A stretch of 41,737 bases of DNA. It comes from a virus. The stretch lies in IMG/VR virus record IMGVR_UViG_3300048839_000136, positions 1-41,737 of that record, one strand, 5' to 3'. The stretch's first letter is position 1; each line of letters begins with the position of its first letter. This document shows positions 28,444 through 36,158 of the stretch, in pieces. A model generated the notes under the pieces. It was not told the origin of the DNA. It searched no databases and saw only the letters and a program-made list of their open reading frames with translations. Made by a program: the position numbers and the translations under genes.

Positions 28444-29994
28444 ATGGCGCTTCAGAAGACACCCCGGGGGAACAACGTCTACCTTCCTGACGGCGAGGTT
28501 CTGACGGACTACTTTTGGGATCGGTCGGAACTGGCGATCATCCAGGGGCCGATCCAGTCTGGCACGTCGACGTGTTCGTGCCACCGGATCTGGGCGCTGG
28601 CGTGCGAGCAGGAGGCCGACTACGACGGAGTTCGGCGGTCTCGGTGGCTGGTGGTGCGGAACTCGTACCGGGAACTGCGGAAGACGACGCTGGAGACGTG
28701 GCTGGAGTGGTTCCCCGAGAACGAGTGGGGGACGCTGATCCGGTCGGAGCCGATGACGCACGTCCTGATGCAGAAGCAGCCGGACGGGACGATGGGCCAG
28801 CGGACGCATCCGTCCGGCGACGGGACCATCGTTCACTGCGAGGTCATCTTCATCGCGATCGACAGCCCCGAGACCGCGGAGCAGGTTGCCGCGTCGTTCG
28901 AGATCACCGGATTTTTCGTGAACGAGGGCCAGTTCGTCGACAAGGGCGTCGTGGACGAGCTTCTTTCCCGCTGCGCACGCTACCCGTCGATGAAGAACGG
29001 GCCCGGCGCCACATGGCATGGCGGCTTCATCGACCTCAACGCGCCGGTCGAGGGGCACTGGATACCCTACATGCGCGGCGACATCCCCATGCCGGAAGAA
29101 TGGACAGAGGAGCAGAAGTCGGAGTTCCGCAAGCCCGAGGGTTGGACCTTTTTCGTGCAGCCGCCAGGCCTCATCGAGAAGAAGATCGAAGGCAAGATCG
29201 TGTACGTCCCGAACCCGAGCGCCGAGAACCAGTCCCATACCCGCAAAAGCTACCTCGAAATCATCAAGGGGAAGAAGAAGGAATGGATCGACCGCCGCGT
29301 TCTCAACAAGGTCGGGCTCTACGCTGATGGAAAAGCCGTCTACCCGACCTTCTCCGAGCAAGACCATGTTGCGCCGCGCGCTCTCACGCCTATCGACGGC
29401 GCTCCGGTCATCGTCGGCCTCGACTTCGGCCGCGACCCGGCCGCCGTCTTCTGCCAATGCGTCAACGGACAGTGGACGGTCCTCTCGGAACTGATCGGCG
29501 ACAACGAAAGCGCCCAACTCTTCGCCCCGCGCGTGCGCCGGCACCTCGCGCAACGCTTCCCCGGCCACAAATCCGAGTTCTGGGGAGACCCGCGCGGCGC
29601 AGATGGCGGCCAGAACGTCGAGACAACCGCCTACGACGTGTTCCAGGCGCAGGGAATGCGCGTCCTGCCCGCCACCACGGACAACAACCCGGAAATGCGC
29701 CGGTCCACCGTCGAAAGCGTCCTCGATCGACGCTACGCCCTCCAGATCGACACCGCCTGCATCACCCTCCGCACCGGCCTCGCCGGCGGATACCACTACC
29801 CGAAGATCAAGGGCGTCTCCGGCGTCTATTCAGAACGCCCGCGCAAGAACCGATACTCCCACGTCGTCGAAGCCCTCGAAAACGCGCTCATGGGCGGCGG
29901 CGAAGGCGATGCCGTCGTCATCCCGTCCTCGCGCCCAAAGTCCAGGCCGTCGAAGATCCACAGGCACCGCGTCTCCCTACGGCGCGTCGCCTGA
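28444..29994 (+). CDS. terL: Terminase large subunit
   Basis: The protein has 516 residues. It packages DNA into the prohead through an N-terminal ATPase and cuts it with a C-terminal RNase H-fold nuclease. The ATPase region starts ELAIIQGPIQSGTSTCSCHR, where the Walker A has Thr in place of the usual Lys (GPIQSGTS at 35-42). HCEVIFIAIDSPETAEQVAA may contain the Walker B region and VNEGQF the coupling Glu. The nuclease starts with VIVGLDFGRDPAAVF (first catalytic Asp), with later acidic sites in EFWGDPRGADG and near the end. It is followed by virion genes in the usual order. Confidence 0.9.
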   Translation: MALQKTPRGNNVYLPDGEVLTDYFWDRSELAIIQGPIQSGTSTCSCHRIWALACEQEADYDGVRRSRWLVVRNSYRELRKTTLETWLEWFPENEWGTLIRSEPMTHVLMQKQPDGTMGQRTHPSGDGTIVHCEVIFIAIDSPETAEQVAASFEITGFFVNEGQFVDKGVVDELLSRCARYPSMKNGPGATWHGGFIDLNAPVEGHWIPYMRGDIPMPEEWTEEQKSEFRKPEGWTFFVQPPGLIEKKIEGKIVYVPNPSAENQSHTRKSYLEIIKGKKKEWIDRRVLNKVGLYADGKAVYPTFSEQDHVAPRALTPIDGAPVIVGLDFGRDPAAVFCQCVNGQWTVLSELIGDNESAQLFAPRVRRHLAQRFPGHKSEFWGDPRGADGGQNVETTAYDVFQAQGMRVLPATTDNNPEMRRSTVESVLDRRYALQIDTACITLRTGLAGGYHYPKIKGVSGVYSERPRKNRYSHVVEALENALMGGGEGDAVVIPSSRPKSRPSKIHRHRVSLRRVA

Positions 29995-30026
29995 GTGCAT
30001 TGGCCTGAAACCGGCTCCTCACCATC
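29995..30026 (+). promoter_or_regulatory. Late element 4
   Basis: GTGCATTGGCC at 29995 and CACCATCCTCGCC starting at 30020 lie between terL and the next gene. Here the ATG (30048) has a true ribosome site AAAAGGAG after the element. The element is thus separate from translation signals and more likely transcriptional. Confidence 0.5.
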
Positions 30027-30047
30027 CTCGCCGCAAAAGGAGCCCAC

Positions 30048-30527
30048 ATGGCAGAGATCGTCGACCTCCCCGAAGACCTGTCGTCCACAAGCGACATGTA
30101 CCTCATCGTCTACCGAGACTCCGCGGGCGCGCAGAAGTCGCGCAAGATCGCGCGCGACGCCTTCCTGGAAATCGTTGCGTACCTCGACGACGACGTGTCG
30201 TTCGGAATCGCCACATGCGATGAGGTCGTCGCGCAGACCTCGCTCACAATCGGCGCAACCGTCGTCACATCCTGCATCAAGGCGACCGGAACCCTCACCC
30301 TCTCGGCCATCGCTGATGGCGCCTCAGAAACCGACACCTTCGCCGTCTCCGGCGCCGCAGCGGGCGACGTGGTGCTCCTCACCGTCGATGCCCCGGCTGA
30401 TGGCCTCGCCTTCAACGCCTACGTCTCGGCCGCCGATACCGTCACCGTGAAATCCGGCAACTTCTCGGGATCGCCCTTCGCCGGCGCCAGCTACCCCGTC
30501 TACATGCTCGTGATCAGGGCCGCATGA
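30048..30527 (+). CDS. Putative head fibre / virion surface protein
   Basis: The protein has 159 residues. The N-terminus (DLSSTSDMYLIVYRDSAGAQ then KIARDAFLEIVAYL) follows the same design as the N-terminus of the fibre at 85-1302, suggesting the same attachment mode. The C-terminal 90 residues are a beta-sandwich type repeat seen in small phage decoration proteins (VVTSCIKATGTLTLSAIADG, AADTVTVKSGNFSGSPFAGA). It lies between terminase and portal genes. The function is inferred from composition and position. Confidence 0.55.
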   Translation: MAEIVDLPEDLSSTSDMYLIVYRDSAGAQKSRKIARDAFLEIVAYLDDDVSFGIATCDEVVAQTSLTIGATVVTSCIKATGTLTLSAIADGASETDTFAVSGAAAGDVVLLTVDAPADGLAFNAYVSAADTVTVKSGNFSGSPFAGASYPVYMLVIRAA

Positions 30528-30934
30528 TCGTCGAGTGGTTCGTCGGCTTCCATCCGCGCTACCTTCGCGCACTCTCCGGCATCCTCACGATGACCGGCCT
30601 CTGGGGTCACTGCGAAATCTGGGGATACACCGTCGACGACACATGGATCTTCATCGACCCGCAGGGCAGGGTCGGAACCCGCGTCGTCGTCACGCACCTC
30701 TACGATGAGGTCATGGCCCAACTCGAAGCCCGCCACATCCTCTGCGAAACCATCCTGAAACTGCCAGCGGAAGGCGAATTTTCCTTCCTCCCCGTCTTCC
30801 CGCCCATGACCTGCGCCTCGATCGTCGGCCACATTCTCGGCGTCCGTGCATTTACCCCGGCCGGTCTGAAACGGAAGTTGCTCCGCAAAGGCGCGGAGAT
30901 CGTTCATGACACCCAAGGAAGACCCCAAGGATAA
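30524..30934 (+). CDS. Hypothetical protein, possible papain-like fold
   Basis: The protein has 136 residues. WGHCEIWGYTVDDTWIFIDP followed by MTCASIVGHILGVRAFTPAG has the look of circularly permuted NlpC/P60-type proteins often encoded near podovirus portal genes: a His in HCEIWG and a Cys in MTCASIV could form the pair. This is a structural guess with no family proof. The start overlaps the upstream stop, and the end overlaps the next gene by 29 bases. Confidence 0.5.
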   Translation: MIVEWFVGFHPRYLRALSGILTMTGLWGHCEIWGYTVDDTWIFIDPQGRVGTRVVVTHLYDEVMAQLEARHILCETILKLPAEGEFSFLPVFPPMTCASIVGHILGVRAFTPAGLKRKLLRKGAEIVHDTQGRPQG

Positions 30935-31136
30935 AGCCGATCGACTGCGCCAGCGTCGCATCGCGCAAGTCGACCGGATGCAGAGCGCCCAGGAAAACGC
31001 ACAGGGCCTCACAACCGACCTCCGTGGCGTCTATGGCCTTCGGGCCCTCTCCGCATTCGGCATGGGCGGCGGCATCGGCCCGTCGCGAACCGCACGGCCA
31101 ACGACATCGCTCTCGGGCGGCGGAAAGTCGAAGTAA
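30906..31136 (+). CDS. Small hypothetical protein before the portal gene
   Basis: The protein has 76 residues. The charged N-terminal helix (KEDPKDKADRLRQRRIAQVD) and Gly- and Ser-rich tail (SRTARPTTSLSGGGKSK) suggest a partly disordered virion or packaging accessory. Small proteins of this kind commonly precede connector genes in T7-like phages. The stop overlaps the portal ATG by one base. Confidence 0.5.
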   Translation: MTPKEDPKDKADRLRQRRIAQVDRMQSAQENAQGLTTDLRGVYGLRALSAFGMGGGIGPSRTARPTTSLSGGGKSK

Positions 31137-32638
31137 TGAACAAACCCTCCAAGGATTTCAGCACGCGCTACTCGGCCGCGAAGCAATGGCGCGATGCGGA
31201 GCGCCCCTACATCGAGGAAGTGCTGAAGTTCTGCTGCCCCGGCCGCGAGAAGGATTTCACCACGGCCGCAACCTCCAAGAACCAGAACGACACGGAAACA
31301 TACCTCTCGCTGCCAGAGGAATGCGCGACCGATCTGGGCGGCGATCTCGTCACCTACTTCACTCCGTCAGAGGTACGCTGGGCCACCTACGAGGTCGTGC
31401 AGGACATCCCCGAGGAAGCCGCCGACACCGTGCTCGAAATCGTGCAGGACCGCGAGGACAAGCTGTTCTCGCTCATCGAGGCGTCCAACTACAACGACAT
31501 CGCCCCGCAGTGGGGCTTCGAGGCGGCAACCCACGGAACCCCCGCCCTATGGGTGCAGGCCGCCCACATCGCGCAGCCGATCTTCGTAGAGGCCGTTCTT
31601 CCACACGAACTCCTCACGACGCCCGGCCACATGGGCATCCTCGACCGCTTCCGTGAGCGGTGGGTGCTCGCCGAAACGCTACCCACGCTCTTCTTCGGCC
31701 TCGGCTACAACCTCGCCGACCCGAAGATCCAAGCGAAGATCAAGAAGCCCGGCGCAATGGCGAAAGTGTGCTGGGGCTATTGGGTCTCATGGGAAGACCC
31801 TGGCTTCCCGATCTGGCTGTCCGAAGTGACCGTCGACGGCATCCGCGTCTCCCAGGAGCGCGAGCCGATCGGCCCCCTCGCCGGCGCCTGCCCGCTTCTC
31901 GTCGGCCGATTCAACCCGCAGCCAAATCGCCCGTGGGGCCGCGGCGCCGGACGCAAGGCGCTCCCAGACATGCGCGTCTTCGACAAGCTGGACGAGATCG
32001 TCCTGTCCGGCCTCGATCAGTCCGTCATGAACACCATCATCTACCCGGATGACGGCTTCCTCGACATGTCCGAAGGCGTGCAGGCCGGGCGCGCATACGC
32101 CGCGCACCGCGGATTCACCCGCGATCAGATCTATGACCTCTCGCGCAACGTGAACGTGGATCAGGGGTGGTTCGCCGAAGACCGGATGGAAGACCGCATC
32201 CGCCGGGCGTTCTATCAGGACGGCCCGCGCCAGCGCGGCGAAACCCCGCCCACGGCAGCACAGTGGCTCGACGAGCGCCGCCGCGTGCAGCAACGCCTCG
32301 GAAAACCATCCGCGCCCCTGTGGTCGGAACTCATCCTGCCGATGATCCAGCGGTTCGAGTACGTCGGCGTCCAGATCGGCGAACTCCCAGACGCCATCAC
32401 GCACAACGGCCGCGCCATCTCCGTGCGCCCGATCTCGCCGCTCCAGAAGGCGCAGAACCAGGACAAGGTGATGGTCTCGCGCTCGAACCTCGATCTCGGC
32501 TTTGCCGTCTTCCAAGATCAGGTTTCGTCCTTCATAGACCCCGTGCAGACGTTCCAGAATATCGTCCGCGCGTCGGGCGACGAACTGACCGTCATCCGAA
32601 AGGAACAAGCCCCTGTCGCTCCCGATACCGCTCAGTGA
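31136..32638 (+). CDS. Portal / head-to-tail connector protein (T7 type)
   Basis: The protein has 500 residues, near the 536 of T7 gp8. The N-terminal FSTRYSAAKQWRDAERPYIE, YLSLPEECATDLGGDLVTYF, GFEAATHGTPALWVQ, the central GKVCWGYWVSWE-like stretch and RFNPQPNRPWGRGAGRKALP, then MVSRSNLDLGFAVFQDQ near the end, fit the head-tail connector family of podoviruses. Twelve copies would form the ring through which DNA enters and leaves the head. It is followed by scaffold and capsid genes as in T7. Confidence 0.85.
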   Translation: MNKPSKDFSTRYSAAKQWRDAERPYIEEVLKFCCPGREKDFTTAATSKNQNDTETYLSLPEECATDLGGDLVTYFTPSEVRWATYEVVQDIPEEAADTVLEIVQDREDKLFSLIEASNYNDIAPQWGFEAATHGTPALWVQAAHIAQPIFVEAVLPHELLTTPGHMGILDRFRERWVLAETLPTLFFGLGYNLADPKIQAKIKKPGAMAKVCWGYWVSWEDPGFPIWLSEVTVDGIRVSQEREPIGPLAGACPLLVGRFNPQPNRPWGRGAGRKALPDMRVFDKLDEIVLSGLDQSVMNTIIYPDDGFLDMSEGVQAGRAYAAHRGFTRDQIYDLSRNVNVDQGWFAEDRMEDRIRRAFYQDGPRQRGETPPTAAQWLDERRRVQQRLGKPSAPLWSELILPMIQRFEYVGVQIGELPDAITHNGRAISVRPISPLQKAQNQDKVMVSRSNLDLGFAVFQDQVSSFIDPVQTFQNIVRASGDELTVIRKEQAPVAPDTAQ

Positions 32639-32693
32639 GCCCGGCCCGCTTCTCACCTACTACTCGCGCGCCCGCGCCGCAGACCCGAAGAAG

Positions 32694-32924
32694 ATGGACA
32701 AGGCCATCGCCGCGATCCGCGCGATGCTCTCTACGCCAGATGGCGCTATCTTCTTGGAAATGCTGGAAAATTCGACGGTAAACTGGCGCGTTCCCATCCT
32801 CGCCGACGACCGTGCATTAGCGGCACGCAATGCTCAGAGTTTCATTGCGCTCGATCTCAGGAGGATCATGAGCGATGAAACTGAACAACTTCTTGACCGA
32901 CAAAAGACTTCGGAACGCACCTGA
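32694..32924 (+). CDS. Small hypothetical protein between portal and scaffold genes
   Basis: The protein has 76 residues from the only ATG/GTG/TTG start in frame. The frame stays open to just after the portal coding end, and the bases upstream read as plausible protein (LSEPGPLLTYYSRARAADPK). A CTG at 32613 with AAAGGAAC before it could be the true start, giving 103 residues and overlap with the portal gene. The C-terminal part (AARNAQSFIALDLRRIMSDE) is helical. The gene overlaps the scaffold start by 50 bases. Function unknown. Confidence 0.5.
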   Translation: MDKAIAAIRAMLSTPDGAIFLEMLENSTVNWRVPILADDRALAARNAQSFIALDLRRIMSDETEQLLDRQKTSERT

Positions 32925-33642
32925 CGGCGGCACCGGCCTCCCGCCTGACCCGAATGCTGCCCCGCCCGCAGCAACCCCGGCCCCGGCTGTCCCTGCCTCA
33001 TCCGTGCCGGGGCCGGACCTCTCCTTCATCCCGGCTGACTACCTCGTCGACGGAAAGCCCGACACGACGAAGTTCTCGGAGCACTACACCGAACTCGTCG
33101 CCGACGCCGCGCGCAGGGCCGACCGGCTGAAGGAAGTCCCCACGGATGGCGTCTATGACTACACGCTGCCGCAGGACTTCAGCTTCGGCGACCTCGAACT
33201 CCCCGAAGGCTTCACCGTGCAAGTGTCCGACGACCCGGCCATCGCGCCGCTTCTCGGCGAACTCGGCACGATCCTGAAGGAACTCGACGCCCCGAAGGAA
33301 GCAGGCCAGAAGATCGCCGGCCTGATCGCCCGCTACGAGGCGACCAAGTTCGCCGACATGCTGAAGGCCCAGGCCGAAGATCTGAAGGTGCTTGGTACTC
33401 CGGCACAGGTGCAGGCCCGCAAGGACGCCCTGAAGCGCGTGATCGACTCGCGCGTCCCGGCCGACCTCGCACAAGCGATCCATCTCGACCACGCCAGCGC
33501 GGCGCAGATCAAGGTACTCGAAGCCCTTGCCATGCCGCGCACCGCCCAAGTTCCGCCGGCCCGGCCTTCCGCGGTCGATACGGAAGGCATGTCGGCTTAC
33601 GACATGTTGAAAGCAGCAAACGCCCAGCAGGCACGAGCCTGA
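32875..33642 (+). CDS. Scaffold / capsid assembly protein
   Basis: The protein has 255 residues. The Pro- and Ala-rich N-terminus (about 15-45) is followed by SFIPADYLVDGKPDTTKFSE, then VYDYTLPQDFSF and a long helical stretch (about 120-215), ending in SAYDMLKAANAQQARA. Acidic, helical, without beta core and immediately before the major capsid gene, this is the usual phage scaffold pattern. It guides prohead formation and leaves before maturation. Confidence 0.75.
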   Translation: MKLNNFLTDKRLRNAPDGGTGLPPDPNAAPPAATPAPAVPASSVPGPDLSFIPADYLVDGKPDTTKFSEHYTELVADAARRADRLKEVPTDGVYDYTLPQDFSFGDLELPEGFTVQVSDDPAIAPLLGELGTILKELDAPKEAGQKIAGLIARYEATKFADMLKAQAEDLKVLGTPAQVQARKDALKRVIDSRVPADLAQAIHLDHASAAQIKVLEALAMPRTAQVPPARPSAVDTEGMSAYDMLKAANAQQARA

Positions 33643-33662
33643 CGAGCAGAAAGGACTAGATC

Positions 33663-34634
33663 ATGGTGCATACCCTGCCCGAGTACGCGAAGACGGTCCC
33701 CGACCTGAAGTCGCGCGCAGTGATGGAACTCTTCCCGGCCGAGGCCGACATCCTCGGCGTCATCCCGTTCAAACCCGCCCCCGGCGGCCGCTACGGCTAC
33801 ATGCGTGAAGGCGCCCTGCCGAACAACATGGGCTTCCGCGGCATCAACGAAACGCCGTCCGAAGGCCACGGCCTGATCAACGACTACACCGAGCAGTGCT
33901 TCCCGATCGCCGGGAACATCGACGTGGACCGCGTGCTGATCAACCGCTACGGCATGGAGCGCCGCTCGATGGAAGAGCGGATGTCGATCAAGAAGAAGGC
34001 GAAAGTCTGGATCGACACGTTCATGGACGGCGACAACGCCACCGAGCCGCGTGAGTTCACTGGCATCAAGCAGCGCCTCCAGGCTGTCGGGTCCGGCGCC
34101 ACGTCGGTCGATGGCTCCAACTACGAGTCGCGGCTGATCGCCAACTCGACCGCTTCGGGCGGCGGCGCGCTGTCGCTCTCGATGCTCGACCTCGCGATCT
34201 CTCTCGTCGAGAACCCGACCCACATCCTCATGCCGAAGAAGATGAAGCATCGCCTTCCGGCTGCGGTTCGGGATGCCGGCGTCGGCGGTCTCTACACCAA
34301 CGACAAGAACGACATGGGCCACCGCGTCGAGATGTATGACGGTCTGCCGATCCTGACCGGCTACGGCATCACGCCGCTCGGTGCGTTCCTGCCGTTCAAC
34401 GAGGTCGGATACGGTGGCGGCTCAGCCGTGACGTGCTCGATCTACGTCATGTCGTTCACCGAAATGGGCGTCTGCGGCATCGAGACCTCGGCGATGGAAG
34501 TCAAGGATCTCGGTCTCCTCGACGATGGTGTCTACTACCGCACCAACATCGAGCACGACACGGGTATCTGCATCGAAAGCCCGTATGCGGCCATCCGGCT
34601 CTCGTCGATCACCGACGCGGCCATCGTGAAGTAA
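33663..34634 (+). CDS. Major capsid protein
   Basis: The protein has 323 residues. Position after the scaffold gene, an AAAGGAC-type ribosome site, and a sequence with an N-arm (VHTLPEYAKTVPDLKSRAVM), an E-loop-like part (RYGYMREGALPNNMGFRGIN) and a P-domain helix region (RSMEERMSIKKKAKVWIDTF) fit an HK97-fold capsid protein. The C-terminal part MEVKDLGLLDDGVYYRTNIE ends on the shell. The size suits a podovirus shell protein. Family naming is by context and fold pattern. Confidence 0.8.
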   Translation: MVHTLPEYAKTVPDLKSRAVMELFPAEADILGVIPFKPAPGGRYGYMREGALPNNMGFRGINETPSEGHGLINDYTEQCFPIAGNIDVDRVLINRYGMERRSMEERMSIKKKAKVWIDTFMDGDNATEPREFTGIKQRLQAVGSGATSVDGSNYESRLIANSTASGGGALSLSMLDLAISLVENPTHILMPKKMKHRLPAAVRDAGVGGLYTNDKNDMGHRVEMYDGLPILTGYGITPLGAFLPFNEVGYGGGSAVTCSIYVMSFTEMGVCGIETSAMEVKDLGLLDDGVYYRTNIEHDTGICIESPYAAIRLSSITDAAIVK

Positions 34635-34646
34635 GGAGCAACAGCA

Positions 34647-35084
34647 ATGGCATTCTCGAAATTCTACGCCTTTGACGCCCTTGCTGGCGTCCTGAAGCGC
34701 GATGTCGGCCTCGCGGCGCTGACCTCGGACGGCTACGTCGGAACGCAGTGGGACCAAGGCGCTGCGGCGCTGACCGACTGCGTTCTGGTGATCAACGTCG
34801 AGTCGATCGACGTGGCCGGCACGGACGAGATCTACAACTTCCGCGTTGTGGGCTCGAACGTGGCTGACCGATCGGATGGCGAGGTTCTGGCCGAGCGCGT
34901 GCTGGGTCACATCACCGCCATTCCGGGGCCGGAGACCGTCACCACGGCCGCAGGCGATCAGCATGTCGTTCCGTTCCGCACGGAGAAGAATGGCACCGCG
35001 TTCCGCTACATCGACCTGCACCTCGACGTGACCGGCGCCACGGCGTCGATCGGCTTCAACGCCTTCATCTCGAAGGAGATCTGA
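34647..35084 (+). CDS. Capsid decoration/cement-like structural protein
   Basis: The protein has 145 residues, with GGAGCAACAGC before the ATG. It is a beta-rich sequence (ALTDCVLVINVESIDVAGTD, FRYIDLHLDVTGATASIGFN) with no catalytic residues. Directly after the major capsid gene, such proteins usually decorate the head. A similar length and composition is seen in minor head proteins of related phages. Confidence 0.6.
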   Translation: MAFSKFYAFDALAGVLKRDVGLAALTSDGYVGTQWDQGAAALTDCVLVINVESIDVAGTDEIYNFRVVGSNVADRSDGEVLAERVLGHITAIPGPETVTTAAGDQHVVPFRTEKNGTAFRYIDLHLDVTGATASIGFNAFISKEI

Positions 35085-35085
35085 C

Positions 35086-35445
35086 ATGCCGAAGATGGTA
35101 AGGCTCGCTGCCAGTCAGACGTATGTTCCCAAGACCGACGAGGACAAGAAGGTCTTCGACGCGATCAAGAAGCGCGGTGTCATGGAGATGTCCTACGTCA
35201 CCGCGCGCGAGAACGTGAAGAACTCGAAAGGTATGCTCACGTTCTACGCGCCGGAACCGGTAGCTGCCGCGGCCCCTGGCCCGCGTCGGCTGGAGGACAT
35301 GGACATGGACGAACTGAAACTGTCCATGCTCTCGCTGGGCATCAAGACCCAGAAGAAGATGAAGCGCGACGACGTGATCCGCCTCATCCGCGACAGGATG
35401 AGCGAGGTGGAGATCGTCGACGACGAAGACGACGGCGCAGAGTAG
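35086..35445 (+). CDS. Virion protein with HeH/SAP-like C-terminal helix motif
   Basis: The protein has 119 residues. The C-terminal segment LEDMDMDELKLSMLSLGIKT then MKRDDVIRLIRDRM (about 64-105) has the two-helix pattern of HeH/LEM/SAP domains, as found in T4 and other phage head-closure or terminator-type proteins. The N-terminal VPKTDEDKKVFDAIKKRGVM is basic. It is the last gene before a terminator, in the position of a head completion or adaptor protein. Confidence 0.6.
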   Translation: MPKMVRLAASQTYVPKTDEDKKVFDAIKKRGVMEMSYVTARENVKNSKGMLTFYAPEPVAAAAPGPRRLEDMDMDELKLSMLSLGIKTQKKMKRDDVIRLIRDRMSEVEIVDDEDDGAE

Positions 35446-35490
35446 GCGCCCGCGAGCAGACGATCCTCCCGGTTCGGCTGGCGTCGAGGG

Positions 35491-35516
35491 AAGGGGCGGG
35501 GCAACCCGCCCCTTTT
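35491..35516 (+). terminator. Rho-independent terminator after the capsid block
   Basis: AAGGGGCGGG-GCAA-CCCGCCCCTT forms a 10-bp GC-rich stem with a GNRA-type loop (GCAA), followed by TTTT in total. It lies 46 bases after the stop at 35445 and just before late element 5, so it would end the capsid transcript before a fresh start for the tail genes. Confidence 0.85.
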
Positions 35517-35520
35517 CCAT

Positions 35521-35553
35521 GTGCATAGGGCCGGAAAGGCCATCGCCACAATC
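35521..35553 (+). promoter_or_regulatory. Late element 5
   Basis: GTGCATAGGGCC at 35521 and CACAATC at 35547 (26 bases apart) are followed by TCGCCGAC and the ATG at 35562, with no Shine-Dalgarno sequence. The element starts 5 bases after the capsid terminator, as expected for a promoter following a terminator. Confidence 0.55.
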
Positions 35554-35561
35554 TCGCCGAC

Positions 35562-36158
35562 ATGGCTACGAACCCTTCAATGCTCTCCATCATGAACGCG
35601 GCGCTTCTGTCGACCGGCTGCGATGAAGTAGTCGACGGAGAAGGCTCGAACGAGTGGCGCCTTCTGAGCCGCAACTGGCCCCTCATCGTCGAGGCGGAAC
35701 TGGAGGATGGCAACTACAACTTCACCCGCGAGACAAGGCAGATCACGACCTACTCGACCGGGAAGTATGGCTTCGAGTACGCCTACGCCATCCCGCTCAC
35801 GGCCGTTGCAGTCCGGCATGTGTGGACCGAGACCTCGGACGGCGTGCGCGACATGTCGATCGACTGGACGCAGGACGCGACCCACATCCACTCGCGCGAA
35901 GACGAGGGGATATGGATCGAGTACCTGACATGCGCCGCCGAGAGCCTGTGGTCTGCGAACTTCTCGCGCGGCGTGCAGATGAAGCTCGAAGCCACCATCC
36001 TTCGCGCGATCCGCGAGGAATACCCGGAAGCCCTCCAGGCCGAGCAACAGGCAGAGGTCTATTTCCAGCGCGCCCGCACGCTTTCGTCGCGGTCACGGTC
36101 GGCCCGATCCCCGTACAGGGAGGGGCAGCTTGCCGCGGCCCGGTTCGGCCGTGGCTAG
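35562..36158 (+). CDS. Tail tubular protein A-like (gp11 type)
   Basis: The protein has 198 residues, the same as T7 gp11 (196). SNEWRLLSRNWPLIVEAELE followed by NYNFTRETRQITTY is the characteristic start of TTPA proteins in T7-like phages, and LWSANFSRGVQMKLEATILR is the conserved C-terminal helical part. It forms the ring below the connector. The end overlaps the next gene by 29 bases. Confidence 0.85.
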   Translation: MATNPSMLSIMNAALLSTGCDEVVDGEGSNEWRLLSRNWPLIVEAELEDGNYNFTRETRQITTYSTGKYGFEYAYAIPLTAVAVRHVWTETSDGVRDMSIDWTQDATHIHSREDEGIWIEYLTCAAESLWSANFSRGVQMKLEATILRAIREEYPEALQAEQQAEVYFQRARTLSSRSRSARSPYREGQLAAARFGRG

